DNA from: Leptolyngbyaceae cyanobacterium M33_DOE_097
Lineage (GTDB): Bacteria; Cyanobacteriota; Cyanobacteriia; Leptolyngbyales; Leptolyngbyaceae
Assembly: GCA_015296075.1 (NCBI GenBank)
Contig: DVDV01000429.1
Location: 1 to 46,325, forward strand
Direction: 5' to 3'
Length of the DNA: 46,325 bases
The notes below the pieces were generated by a model. It had not been told where the DNA came from. It searched no databases and worked only from the letters and a program-made list of their open reading frames with translations. Numbering within the stretch: position 1 is the first letter of the stretch; each line of letters starts with the position of its first letter. Both the position numbers and the translations under genes were made by a program. This document shows, one piece after another, positions 7,353 to 16,011 of the stretch.

Positions 7353-8592
7353 GAGCCATCTGAGGCGCAGGCTGCGCTAGTCGCACAATATTGAGTCTGG
7401 CAAGCGATCTCGCTTGCAAAGGCATTGCGGCTTTCGACAAACGCACCACACTATCCTGCCGCATCATGGTGCGTGGCTCGCCCAATACCGAAAACAGTTG
7501 CGTCACTTGCCACCGCACTGGCTCTCCCACAAACGGAATCACCTCAATTTCTTGCCCCGCCTCCAGGGGTTCTGCCAGACGCACCACGAGATCGTCTGCC
7601 GTACTATCCACCACAATGCCAACGTACTGATGGGTGCCAACGTTGACGTTTTCCGATTTTTGATAGATTGAATCGGAGCCTGCCGGAGTTTCGAGCGAAC
7701 CCGCAAAATAGTCGCGGTGGGGCATTGACTGCAACTCTTGCGCGGCCCATGCCAGTAACTCTGGGCACCACTTGCCTGCGGCGTAGGCATCAATCAGGCG
7801 ACGGTAAACTTTGCAGACGATCGCCACATAAAACGACGATTTCATGCGCCCTTCCACCTTGAGCGAGCAAATGTGCTGCTGAAAAAAGGCAGGAATTTGG
7901 TGAATGCCCCACAAATCCTGAGAGGACATAAAGGCAATCTGGTGGTCATCGGCGGCAGGGGCGATCACATCCGTCGATGGTTGTTGCGTCAGGTAGTAGG
8001 GCGATCGGCAGGACTGAATGCAGCCGCCCCGGTTGGAGTCACGTCCAGCCGTGTAGTTGGAGATGGTGCAATGCCCCGAATAAGACATGCACATCGCACC
8101 GTGGGTAAACATCTCAACCTCTAGCTGAGTCTGGGTTTGAATCTGACCTGCCTCGGCGATGCCCAACTCACGCCCGACAATCAACCGTTGAATGCCCACC
8201 TTCTGCCAGATCTGGGCAGCATACAGGTTCAGACACGATGCCTGGGTTGAGAGATGTACCGGCAGGTTGGAGCTACGCTGCACTGCTCGGATCACACCCA
8301 AATCTGAAACGATCACCGCATCAACTCCGATCGCCTCTAAAAACTGGCAGTATTCATCAAGCCCTGCAAAATCAGCATCGTGCAGAAAGGCATTGAGGGT
8401 GACGTAGACTTTTGCGTTGTGAACGTGGGCAAACGCAACGCCTTGCGCTAGCTCCGTTTGGGTGAAATTGTCGGCGCGTGCCCGCAGACCATAAGCTTGT
8501 CCCCCCAGGTACACCGCATCTGCACCGTAGGCGATCGCGACCTTGAGCCGCTCTAAGTTCTTAGCCGGAGCCAACAGTTCTGGTTTCCACAT
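7342..8592 (-). CDS. trhP: U32-family protein, TrhP-like tRNA U34 hydroxylation enzyme
   Basis: A 416-residue peptidase-U32-family protein. The N-terminus KPELLAPAKNLERLKVAI and GADAVYLGGQAYGLRARA are typical. The signature HGAMCMSYSGHC is followed by NRGGCIQSC, giving four cysteines expected to bind a 4Fe-4S cluster. LKVEGRMKS follows. The C-terminal ~90 residues form the small U32 C-terminal domain (YVGIVVDS onward) found in TrhP/YegQ and absent from UbiU. TrhP makes 5-hydroxyuridine at tRNA position 34 in a prephenate-dependent way, the step before CmoA/CmoB, whose genes lie 2 kb away. I start at ATG 8592 (MWKPELL) rather than the ATG four codons upstream. Another U32 subfamily remains possible. 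Confidence 0.8.
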   Translation of the reverse strand: MWKPELLAPAKNLERLKVAIAYGADAVYLGGQAYGLRARADNFTQTELAQGVAFAHVHNAKVYVTLNAFLHDADFAGLDEYCQFLEAIGVDAVIVSDLGVIRAVQRSSNLPVHLSTQASCLNLYAAQIWQKVGIQRLIVGRELGIAEAGQIQTQTQLEVEMFTHGAMCMSYSGHCTISNYTAGRDSNRGGCIQSCRSPYYLTQQPSTDVIAPAADDHQIAFMSSQDLWGIHQIPAFFQQHICSLKVEGRMKSSFYVAIVCKVYRRLIDAYAAGKWCPELLAWAAQELQSMPHRDYFAGSLETPAGSDSIYQKSENVNVGTHQYVGIVVDSTADDLVVRLAEPLEAGQEIEVIPFVGEPVRWQVTQLFSVLGEPRTMMRQDSVVRLSKAAMPLQARSLARLNIVRLAQPAPQMAHAI

Positions 8593-8674
8593 GATTGCAA
8601 ACAAGGCAGGAGAATGGCCCCCTCACCTACAGCGTCTCCCGCACAATGCGCTGCAACTGGAGCATTAATAATGA

Positions 8675-8732
8675 ATAGCAATCGAGCGATCGCCCTCCGA
8701 ATTATAGCAATCGAGCGATCGCCCTCCGAATT
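8675..8732. repeat. Two tandem 29-bp direct repeats with HIP1 core
   Basis: Two perfect 29-base units (8675-8703 and 8704-8732), each containing GAGCGATCGCCC, followed by five bases of a third unit (ATAGC). Each unit carries one HIP1 octamer, so the array has two HIP1 sites exactly 29 bp apart. It lies in the trhP/pyrH spacer. Confidence 0.9.
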
Positions 8733-8867
8733 ATAGCGAATCGTCTGTAGTGTTAGGTCACGGCAAACGAGACGTCAAGCCATCTCACAAAGTCTTTACG
8801 AAGTTCACGTTTTTCACCGGAAAAGTGTCAAGAACCAGCGATACTGAAGGAGAAAGACTCGATCTGG

Positions 8868-8896
8868 TTGCTGATCGTTCAACCAGAGGGTATTTT
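8868..8896 (+). promoter_or_regulatory. Candidate sigma-70-type promoter of pyrH-frr
   Basis: TTGCTG (8868-8873), a 17-base spacer, then TATTTT (8891-8896), about 45 bases before the pyrH start. Spacing and boxes fit a housekeeping promoter; not experimentally anchored. Confidence 0.4.
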
Positions 8897-8941
8897 AAAC
8901 TGGAAACAGAATACACCTAACTAATTACAACTAATCACTGC

Positions 8942-9670
8942 ATGGGATTAACATACCAGCGAGTCTTGCTGAAATTGAGTGGCGAAGCCCTAATGGGAGA
9001 ACTTTCCTACGGAATTGATCCGGCGGTGGTGCAAAGTATTGCTCAAGAAGTTGCCGATATTGCAGCAAGTGGCGTACAAGTGGCGATCGTCGTCGGTGGC
9101 GGCAACATCTTCCGAGGCGTTAAAGGTGCTGCCCTGGGGATGGATCGGGCAACGGCTGACTACATTGGTATGATTGCCACCGTCATGAATGCGATGACTT
9201 TGCAAGATGCGCTTGAGCGGGCCGATGTGCCAACTCGCGTTCAAACGGCCATTTCAATGCAAGAAGTAGCTGAACCCTACATTCGACGTCGAGCTATGCG
9301 ACATCTCGAAAAAGGCCGCGTCGTTATTTTTGGGGCTGGCTCTGGCAACCCGTTCTTTACCACGGATACCACTGCTGCCTTACGAGCCGCTGAGATCGGC
9401 GCAGACGTTTTGTTTAAGGCCACGAAGGTGGATGGCGTCTATGACTCAGACCCTGACAAAAATCCGAACGCGAAACGGTATAAGACGCTGACCTATGGGC
9501 ATATTTTGACGCAAGAATTGCGAGTGATGGACAGTACTGCCATATCCTTATGTAAGGACAATAATATTCCTATCATCGTGTTCGACTTGAATGTAAAAGG
9601 AAATATCAAGCGTGCCGTGATGGGAGAGCAGATTGGAACGCTTGTGGGAGGTTCTTGTGAAGTTAGCTGA
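8942..9670 (+). CDS. pyrH: UMP kinase
   Basis: A 242-residue amino-acid-kinase-fold UMP kinase, which phosphorylates UMP to UDP with ATP at the start of pyrimidine nucleotide synthesis. Visible motifs are [13 protein letters not shown] at the N-terminus, [11 protein letters not shown], and the C-terminal [21 protein letters not shown]. Length and start match bacterial PyrH. frr starts inside its last codons, giving the common pyrH-frr pair. Confidence 0.97.
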   Translation: MGLTYQRVLLKLSGEALMGELSYGIDPAVVQSIAQEVADIAASGVQVAIVVGGGNIFRGVKGAALGMDRATADYIGMIATVMNAMTLQDALERADVPTRVQTAISMQEVAEPYIRRRAMRHLEKGRVVIFGAGSGNPFFTTDTTAALRAAEIGADVLFKATKVDGVYDSDPDKNPNAKRYKTLTYGHILTQELRVMDSTAISLCKDNNIPIIVFDLNVKGNIKRAVMGEQIGTLVGGSCEVS

Positions 9671-10205
9671 CGTTGAAGAATCGATGAGCAAGTCGGTTGA
9701 GGCGACTCAACGGGCTTTTAACACCATTCGTACAGGGCGAGCAAACCCTTCATTGCTCGATAAAGTGACAGTCGAGTACTACGGTTCACCAACGCCGCTC
9801 AAGTCTCTGGCAAGCATCAGCACTCCGGATGCCAGCACGATCGCCATTCAGCCCTTTGACAAGGGCAGCCTTAACCTGGTTGAAAAAGCCATCTCAATGT
9901 CTGATTTGGGCTTAACCCCCAATAACGATGGCACTACGATTCGTCTCAACATTCCCCCACTCACGAACGATCGCCGGAAGGAGTTGGTCAAACTAGCCTC
10001 TAAGTATGCCGAAGAGGGTAAAGTCGCGATTCGCAACATTCGCCGGGATGCGGTAGACAGTGTGCGGAAACAAGAGAAGGGGGGCGAACTGTCAGAAGAC
10101 CAGGCAAAAGACCTGCAAGATGACATTCAAAAGCTGACCGATAAGTACACTGCCAAAGTTGAAGAACTTTTGTCAGACAAAGAAAAAGACATCATGACCG
10201 TTTAA
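9657..10205 (+). CDS. frr: Ribosome recycling factor
   Basis: A 182-residue RRF, which with EF-G splits the post-termination ribosome. Motifs are [17 protein letters not shown] near the N-terminus and [18 protein letters not shown] in the middle. The start is the GTG at 9657 (VKLADVEE) behind GGGAGG, which matches homologues. The longer frame from 9633 adds eight residues not seen in the family. It overlaps the pyrH end by 14 bases, indicating coupling. A strong terminator follows. Confidence 0.96.
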   Translation: MKLADVEESMSKSVEATQRAFNTIRTGRANPSLLDKVTVEYYGSPTPLKSLASISTPDASTIAIQPFDKGSLNLVEKAISMSDLGLTPNNDGTTIRLNIPPLTNDRRKELVKLASKYAEEGKVAIRNIRRDAVDSVRKQEKGGELSEDQAKDLQDDIQKLTDKYTAKVEELLSDKEKDIMTV

Positions 10206-10301
10206 GCGGTACATCCTCGCTTTAAATAAAATTCCCAGGATCTTCAAGATTTCGGAGAATTTTTTGCGCGTTTGAGCGGGATGTTTTTGTCTAAAGAAGG
10301 A

Positions 10302-10335
10302 TCCCTGGAATCCGAAAATTCCAGGGACCTTTTTC
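10302..10335 (+). terminator. Rho-independent terminator after frr
   Basis: A perfect 10-bp stem (10302-10311 with 10318-10327), a 6-base loop, and a T run directly after it, ~100 bp past the frr stop. Confidence 0.88.
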
Positions 10336-10349
10336 GTTTTCTTAAATGA

Positions 10350-10556
10350 CTAATGAGAAGCCAGTTGCAGCAAAGTATCGGCAGCAGGAGTGTCGCACTC
10401 ATCCTCCAGCAGTGGACAGACGAGATAGGCGACGTGTAAGGGATAGCCTTGCGCGTAAATGGCATCGACTTGCCGCAGTGCCCGTTCACGATTGTTGTAG
10501 AGTCGCAGCGATCGCCGTTGCCCATCAGGATATTGAATGCAGAGTTGCCAGGTCAT
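10350..10556 (-). CDS. Small conserved-looking hypothetical protein (68 aa)
   Basis: I start at ATG 10556 (MTWQLCIQYPDGQ), which gives 68 residues; a longer frame opens at 10592. The N-terminal half predicts beta strands (WQLCIQYPDGQRRSLRLYNN). A helix (RERALRQVDAIYAQ) follows, then a hydrophobic strand (HVAYLVCPL). No signal peptide or membrane segment is seen. It lies between two genes on the opposite strand and reads tail-to-tail into the frr terminator. The composition looks like a real small cytosolic protein, but I do not recognise the family. Confidence 0.55.
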   Translation of the reverse strand: MTWQLCIQYPDGQRRSLRLYNNRERALRQVDAIYAQGYPLHVAYLVCPLLEDECDTPAADTLLQLASH

Positions 10557-10592
10557 GCGGCGGCCTCCTAAGTAAATCACCCATCGCTTCAT

Positions 10593-11061
10593 GAAAGCTT
10601 TATGGCTTCATCCTAGGCGGCTAAAAGGAGTCTGCATACCGTAAAAATCAGGAAAACTGGATTACTGATAAGAATACGCACAACAGGCGAAAATTTGGCC
10701 TTGTCAAGGTTTATTAACCCTTACAAAAATTTCGCGAGAGTGTAAAAAACTTGCAAACATTGCACCCTTTATCTTTTGTCTATCAGCAAAGGTGAGTTTA
10801 CTAGTCTAGGGCGGTTCTGTAATTCAACCGAGGTGGATACAAGCCCAAGGTTTCTATCCTACCTTTAGTGGTTTGAGTTTCAGGGTGTTTAGGGCTTTCA
10901 GCCTATCTTCCCCTACCGACTTGTCTACTTGCAGATGTTCACCCCAGTTAGACAAAAATTGCCAGCTCAACGATTCGTTTAAGGTGAATCGATTTAAGCA
11001 ATTGTTTCATCTGCGATCGCTTGATTAGAAGCTTGACCTTTGCAGCTTAGGAGATAAACAC
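10593..11061. other. Long, possibly structured intergenic region
   Basis: A 469-bp spacer upstream of the flavoprotein gene. It contains a hairpin with one bulge (10832-10839 with 10855-10863) and a second small hairpin (10893-10896 with 10900-10903). A ribosome site (AGGAGA) precedes the ATG at 11062. It may be a long 5' leader or a small RNA gene; no known RNA family was recognised. Confidence 0.4.
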
Positions 11062-12180
11062 ATGTTTGATTGCATCATCGTGGGTGCAGGTCCAGCAGGC
11101 GCGAGTGCCGCCTATCACCTGGCAAAACGAGGACGCTCAGTGTTGTTGCTCGAAAAGTTTTCGCTGCCTCGCTATAAGCCGTGCAGTGGTGGAGTTTCAC
11201 CTGTAGTTGCGGAATGGTTTGACTTTGATTTTTCGCCGGCAATCGCCCAAACCGTCGATCAAATTCGTTATACCTGGAAACTCGACGACCCCGTTGTTGC
11301 CAAGCTTGAAACACGGGAACCGATGTGGCTGGTGCAACGGGATGTGTTTGATCACTTTTTGGTGCAGCAAGCCCAGCAGAAAGGGGCACAACTGCAAGAC
11401 AATACCGAAGTTACGGGCTTGACCTGGCAGGGTGACCACTGGCAAGTTCAAACCAATCGGGAGCCTCTCAGCGCCCGGTTTATCATCGCTGCTGATGGCG
11501 CTGAAGGCCCGATGCGAAAGCTGCTTAAGTTTAAGGCTGCGAAGCAACGGGCAGGTGCCGTAATGGAAGCCCCCATGAACGGAAATAGTGGCAGCGTTCA
11601 GTTTGAGTTTGGCATGGTCAAGAATGGCTACATCTGGAGCTTCCCCAAAGGTGAGACAAGCAGCTTAGGGATTGCGACCTTTATTGGCGGCGAACCCGCC
11701 AACGTTGCCAAGAGCCTGATCGAATATGCCAGCCAGGCAGGCGTGCAAACGAATCAACTGCCGCACACCCATCGCCTTTCCCTGTGGGATGGCAACCAAC
11801 CCCTGCACACCCAAAACGCTCTGCTAGTCGGTGAGGCGGCGAGTCTCGTCGATCCCTTTACGGCAGAAGGCATTCGCCCTGGGATGGCAAGTGGGGTGGC
11901 GGCAGCTAAGGCGATCGATGAAGCTCTGGCAGGCAATACAAACGCGCTAGAAGGGTATACTCAATCGATCAATGACACCTGGGGCGCAGACTTTGCCTGG
12001 GCGCAAAAGTTGGCTGGGTTGTTTTATCGCGTTCCTGGTGTGGCCTACCGCATGGGCATCAAGCGACCCACAGCAACCCAGCGAATTGGCAAAATTCTCT
12101 GCGGCGAAGAACGCTACGCCGATGTTGCAAACTATGCGATGAAAAAACTGAGCGGTAGTTTGATTCCTGGTCGCGGTTAA
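11062..12180 (+). CDS. Geranylgeranyl-reductase-family FAD oxidoreductase
   Basis: A 372-residue flavoprotein. The dinucleotide-binding motif IVGAGPAGASAAYHLAKRG is at the N-terminus, with PRYKPCSGGVSP, the family's substrate-side motif, next. IIAADGAEGPMRK follows, then the second FAD motif GEAASLVDPFTAEGIRPGMASG. The family reduces isoprenoid double bonds, as in chlorophyll and tocopherol side-chain synthesis. The protein is shorter than the usual ChlP (~405 residues), so I do not assign chlP; a paralogue acting on another isoprenoid is equally likely. It is monocistronic, with a terminator ~170 bp downstream. Confidence 0.85.
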   Translation: MFDCIIVGAGPAGASAAYHLAKRGRSVLLLEKFSLPRYKPCSGGVSPVVAEWFDFDFSPAIAQTVDQIRYTWKLDDPVVAKLETREPMWLVQRDVFDHFLVQQAQQKGAQLQDNTEVTGLTWQGDHWQVQTNREPLSARFIIAADGAEGPMRKLLKFKAAKQRAGAVMEAPMNGNSGSVQFEFGMVKNGYIWSFPKGETSSLGIATFIGGEPANVAKSLIEYASQAGVQTNQLPHTHRLSLWDGNQPLHTQNALLVGEAASLVDPFTAEGIRPGMASGVAAAKAIDEALAGNTNALEGYTQSINDTWGADFAWAQKLAGLFYRVPGVAYRMGIKRPTATQRIGKILCGEERYADVANYAMKKLSGSLIPGRG

Positions 12181-12348
12181 AACGCTCAAGTATAGCTGTC
12201 GCCAGGTGGCCTAGGACATTGGCAGGATGAGGAGTGGGAGCGTGGAGATGTGGGAGTGTCGGGGTTGAGACTCAGTCGAAGCCTCTGAACCCTGCCCTAA
12301 CTAAGATGACTATGGCTTTAAAGCCGTAAACCGCCTCTTCAATACGGA

Positions 12349-12390
12349 AAAGGCTGATCCAGTATTTAGGATCAGCCTTTATTTTTAAGG
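12349..12390 (+). terminator. Terminator hairpin between the flavoprotein gene and dnaK
   Basis: A 12-bp perfect stem (12349-12360 with 12369-12380) with an 8-base loop, followed by a T-rich tail on the plus strand. Between it and dnaK is another stem (12413-12421 with 12444-12452), with a 22-base loop and no clear T run, that could serve dnaK. Confidence 0.8.
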
Positions 12391-12460
12391 AGCAAATCGA
12401 ACCATGAAATTCCAGAAGAGGCTGATATAGCTAGAGGATCGAACCTCTTCTGAAAAGCCT

Positions 12461-14368
12461 TTACTTGGTTTCAGTAAAGTCAGCGTCAATCACATCATCA
12501 TCACCCGGAGGCGGAGCGCCAGCGCCAGGATCGGTTCCTGGTGCGCCATCACCTGTCGGTGCGCCACCCGCTTGCTGATAGAGATTCGTGCTAATGCTGT
12601 AGAGGGCTTGTTGTAGCTCGCTATCTAGCGTCTTGACCTTATCAAAGTCTTCTTGCGCGATCGCGTCTCTCAAGTCCTTAATCAGCCCTTCAACGCGGGT
12701 CTTGTCTGATTCAGGGATCTTGTCACCCAATTCAGCAATTTGCTTTTCTGCTTGGTAAGCGTGGGAGTCAGCATTGTTCTTCAGCTCAATCCGCTCACGC
12801 TTTTCTTTGTCAGCCGCTGCGTTGCTTTCTGCTTCACGCACCATGCGCTCAACATCATCCTTGGGCAGCGTAGATGCCCCGGTAATGCTGATCGACTGTT
12901 CTTTACCAGTGCCCTTATCCTTCGCAGTAACGTTCAGGATACCGTTGGCGTCAATGTCGAAGGTCACTTCGATTTGAGGCACGCCACGCGGTGCTGGGGG
13001 AATCCCATCTAACCGGAAGACACCGAGGCTCTTGTTGTCGTCTGCCATCTCGCGCTCACCCTGTAGAACTTTGATTTCTACATTGGTTTGCCCGTCAACA
13101 GCCGTCGAGAACACTTCAGACTTTTTGGTTGGAATGGTGGTGTTGCGTGGAATGATCTTGGTCATGACGCCACCCAGGGTTTCAACACCCAAGGAGAGGG
13201 GGCTAACGTCTAGCAACAGAATGTCTTTGACTTCACCAGCCAGAACACCCGCTTGCACAGCGGCACCGATCGCCACCACTTCATCAGGGTTCACGGTTTG
13301 GTTGGGTTCTTTGCCCATTAACCGCTTGACCAGCTCTTGAATGGCAGGAATCCGGGTAGAACCACCCACCATCACTACTTCGTCGATGCTTTCTTTGCCC
13401 AACTTGGCATCCCGCAGAGCATTCTCAACGGGAATACGACAGCGATCGATCAGGTCTGAGCAAAGCTCCTCAAACTTCGCACGGGTCAGCGTGGTGTCTA
13501 AGTGCTTAGGCCCATCTTGCGTCGCAGTGATAAAGGGCAGGTTGATTTCAGTCTGAGTCACGCTCGACAGCTCAATCTTGGCCTTTTCAGCCGCTTCGGT
13601 TAAGCGTTGCAGGGCTTGCTTGTCTTTGCGCAGGTCGATGCCTTCTTGCTTTTTAAACTCTTCGGCTAAAAAGTCAACGATCTTCTTGTCAAAGTCATCA
13701 CCACCCAGGTGTGTGTCACCCGATGTGGCCAACACTTCAAACACACCGTCGCCCACTTCTAGGATGGAAACGTCAAACGTACCACCACCCAGGTCAAAGA
13801 CCAGAATGGTTTCGTTGCTCTTCTTATCCAAACCATAGGCTAGCGAAGCCGCCGTGGGTTCGTTGATGATCCGCAGTACTTCTAGACCAGCGATCCGCCC
13901 AGCATCTTTAGTCGCTTGCCGCTGAGAGTCATTAAAGTAAGCTGGAACCGTAATCACAGCCTGGGTCACATCTTCACCCAGGTACTTGCTCGCATCTTCC
14001 TTCAGCTTGCGCAAGACCTCTGCCGAGATTTGCTCAGGGGCAAACTGCTCGCCCTTAGCAGAGCTATCGAGTTTAACGTTGCCACCAACGTTGAGAACTT
14101 TGTAAGAAACCTCGGTCAATTCATTGGTCACTTCATCAAATCGACGACCAATGAAACGCTTAACGGAGTAGAACGTGTTCTCAGGGTTCATCACCGCTTG
14201 GCGCTTGGCGATTTGACCGACGAGGCGATCGCCACCTTTGGTAAACGCCACAACGGAGGGCGTTGTCCGAAAACCTTCTGCGTTGGCAATGACAGTGGGT
14301 TTGCCACCCTCCATCACCGCGACACAGGAGTTTGTTGTTCCTAAGTCAATACCAACAACTTTTGCCAT
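12461..14368 (-). CDS. dnaK: Molecular chaperone DnaK (Hsp70)
   Basis: A 635-residue Hsp70. The ATPase domain shows [18 protein letters not shown] at the N-terminus, [19 protein letters not shown] near residue 190 and [18 protein letters not shown]. The substrate-binding domain includes [20 protein letters not shown]. The C-terminus is a Gly/Pro/Asp-rich tail ending [10 protein letters not shown], like the major cyanobacterial DnaK2. It folds and refolds proteins in an ATP cycle with DnaJ and GrpE. hspA lies upstream on the same strand, but the ~480-bp gap suggests separate transcripts. I saw no CIRCE operator upstream. The start is ATG 14368. Confidence 0.97.
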   Translation of the reverse strand: MAKVVGIDLGTTNSCVAVMEGGKPTVIANAEGFRTTPSVVAFTKGGDRLVGQIAKRQAVMNPENTFYSVKRFIGRRFDEVTNELTEVSYKVLNVGGNVKLDSSAKGEQFAPEQISAEVLRKLKEDASKYLGEDVTQAVITVPAYFNDSQRQATKDAGRIAGLEVLRIINEPTAASLAYGLDKKSNETILVFDLGGGTFDVSILEVGDGVFEVLATSGDTHLGGDDFDKKIVDFLAEEFKKQEGIDLRKDKQALQRLTEAAEKAKIELSSVTQTEINLPFITATQDGPKHLDTTLTRAKFEELCSDLIDRCRIPVENALRDAKLGKESIDEVVMVGGSTRIPAIQELVKRLMGKEPNQTVNPDEVVAIGAAVQAGVLAGEVKDILLLDVSPLSLGVETLGGVMTKIIPRNTTIPTKKSEVFSTAVDGQTNVEIKVLQGEREMADDNKSLGVFRLDGIPPAPRGVPQIEVTFDIDANGILNVTAKDKGTGKEQSISITGASTLPKDDVERMVREAESNAAADKEKRERIELKNNADSHAYQAEKQIAELGDKIPESDKTRVEGLIKDLRDAIAQEDFDKVKTLDSELQQALYSISTNLYQQAGGAPTGDGAPGTDPGAGAPPPGDDDVIDADFTETK

Positions 14369-14846
14369 TTGTGCTTCGGCTCCATCTACAACTAACTAAA
14401 AGCGAATGGGGGGTAGTGGCTAGCCTGCTTTGCCTGGGCAGAGGGTCATCTTGCGATCATCCTATCTATGACAACAACCCAGTACCGCTCGGTCAGGCAT
14501 AACACGCCTTTCTATCCATCTATACTGATCTCGATTGGTGCCTCTCATGAAGGGGTATTTACCGAACCACTGAGAGGCGGTTGTGAACGGGTGGGAAAAT
14601 TAAGCAATCCTCAAGTCGATGCCATTGATTGTTTGCCTTTCTCACGCGCTGACGAAAGCTTCAAGGGAAGTTCACAGAAATCTTGAGGGGTTCAGGGTGC
14701 AGGTTGTGTTTGAGACCACTTCAGCACCACACCTGGCTACCCCAACCCCCAAGATACTTAACTGGCTAGAGATCCGTAGACTGAAGCAGACTAGCACTCC
14801 TCAATCTACGGGGTTGGCAAGGGATCTAGTCCCTCACCAATGCAAA
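14369..14846. other. Intergenic region between hspA and dnaK
   Basis: This 478-bp stretch should hold the dnaK promoter and 5' leader. The only structure seen is a 7-bp stem (14774-14780 with 14805-14811), ~36 bases past the hspA stop on the minus strand, with no following T run. The ORFs crossing it have no support. Confidence 0.45.
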
Positions 14847-15398
14847 CTAGGTGTTCTCTGTCCAAACGTCGCCTGTGTCAGGGGCAGGGGGTGCTGAATC
14901 CGTTGAGGCAGTCTCTGCTTCAGAGTGTTGGGCGATCGCCGGAGTTGTTTCAGCTGCACTCGTCAGGTTAAGCTTCACCACTTTGGGGCGCTCTGCTTCG
15001 ATGCGAGGCAAGGTTAACGTCAGAACGCCATTGCTAAAGTCAGCTTGCGCCTTATCGTTTTGCACTGCGAAAGGCAGTTTAACAACGCGGCGGAAGTTAC
15101 CATAGCGAAACTCTGAACGGAAGAATTGAGCCGATTCGGTTTTGTTTTCTTGGCGGTATTCACCAGAGATTGCAACCGTGTCGCGGCTAATTTGCACATC
15201 CAGGTCTTTAGCGTCAATGCCGGGGAGCGCAACCCGAACTGTAACGTCATTCTCAGTCGTTGCCAACTCGACAGCCGGTGCCCAAGTTGCTTGGTTGGCG
15301 GCGGGAGTGGTTACAGGGGTTAACTCATCAAACAGTTGATCAAACTGACGGCGTAACACTTCAATTTCTTGCCAGGGTTGCCAGTGAATCAGTGCCAT
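14847..15398 (-). CDS. hspA: Small heat shock protein Hsp20/alpha-crystallin
   Basis: A 183-residue Hsp20 protein. The N-terminal segment MALIHWQPWQEIEVLRRQFD is typical of cyanobacterial HspA/Hsp17. The alpha-crystallin domain spans roughly residues 40-140, with VRVALPGIDAKDLDVQI and the conserved closing motif NGVLTLTLPR. The last ~40 residues are an acidic, Ala/Thr/Pro-rich tail longer than usual; I see no standard IxI/V anchor in it. The protein holds unfolding proteins and stabilises membranes in heat or light stress. The ribosome site GGAGGA lies 8 bases before the ATG and may be masked in an RNA thermometer. Confidence 0.94.
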   Translation of the reverse strand: MALIHWQPWQEIEVLRRQFDQLFDELTPVTTPAANQATWAPAVELATTENDVTVRVALPGIDAKDLDVQISRDTVAISGEYRQENKTESAQFFRSEFRYGNFRRVVKLPFAVQNDKAQADFSNGVLTLTLPRIEAERPKVVKLNLTSAAETTPAIAQHSEAETASTDSAPPAPDTGDVWTENT

Positions 15399-15430
15399 AC
15401 GTACAGTCCTCCAGTGTTAGGAAAGCTTCT
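15399..15430 (-). promoter_or_regulatory. Candidate RNA thermometer in the hspA leader
   Basis: In the transcript, UCCU (15422-15419) can pair with AGGA of the ribosome site (15410-15407) across an 8-base loop. Two further weaker pairs lie outside a small internal loop. Synechocystis hsp17 is known to use the same UCCU/AGGA masking in its short 5' leader. The stem is short, so this is a candidate only. Confidence 0.4.
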
Positions 15431-16011
15431 AGTTAAGAAACAAACAAATAAAACTAAACTTTCTTGTTTTGAGATCCTAAAACAGAGAAACACAGGCGTT
15501 TTGTGAACCCTTGTTTTCTGATCTCTCTGATGTCTCTAGTCTAGATTTGCTAAGTCTTATTCGCATTGGGAAGAACCGTATAGTCACAGTTGTAGTTCCC
15601 GATAGAGTAAAATCTAGATATACGAAATCAACGGTTCGGTTAACTCGAAAAATGAAGTTGGGTCAACCTAAAAAAAGAGGTTTCAAACTAATAGAAATGG
15701 GATGAAAACGTTCAATTAGCACAACCCTACCGGCGAACTTCGCGCGAGGCTGGTTCACAAATGCTCTAAGCTGCTAGTGGAACGAAATCCTGTCTAAAGC
15801 AGGGAAGTATAGTTGATCGGTCAGAGTAGGCAAAAGGTGGATGCCCTCTGGATGTTTTTTCCGCCTCATGAGCGTGGGTAGCCTTTTTTGGGCTATCTTT
15901 CACCTGATTTATTCTGCATCACATATTTGGTTGCCGTTTCGCCTTACAATGCTTGGCAACCCTTTTGCTGATTGCGCGATCGCTGTTTGTCGCTGACTCT
16001 ACCTACTCCCT
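15431..16011. other. Divergent intergenic region between hspA and the GH57 gene
   Basis: About 580 bp. It contains a 7-bp perfect stem (15929-15935 with 15955-15961) ~50 bp before the GH57 start, followed by CTTTTG. This could be a leader hairpin or a weak terminator. The 64-codon ORF at 15511-15705 shows no protein-like features. No CIRCE element was found. Confidence 0.4.

Larger units (their letters stand above)
8593..8941. other. Divergent intergenic region between trhP and pyrH
   Basis: This 349-bp spacer separates two divergent genes. It holds the 29-bp tandem repeat and the pyrH promoter candidate listed separately. I see no small ORF or RNA gene in it. Confidence 0.6.

Noticed and set aside
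8675-8737. Start of a CRISPR array
   Set aside because: The 29-base units are directly adjacent with no spacers and number only two; no cas genes are nearby.
14791-14799. CTAGCACTC, resembling half of a CIRCE operator near hspA/dnaK
   Set aside because: The matching inverted half is absent at the 9-base spacing, and the site is ~420 bp from the dnaK start.
15511-15705. 64-codon ORF upstream of hspA
   Set aside because: No ribosome site, no recognisable domain, unusual composition; it lies in a spacer expected to hold divergent promoters.
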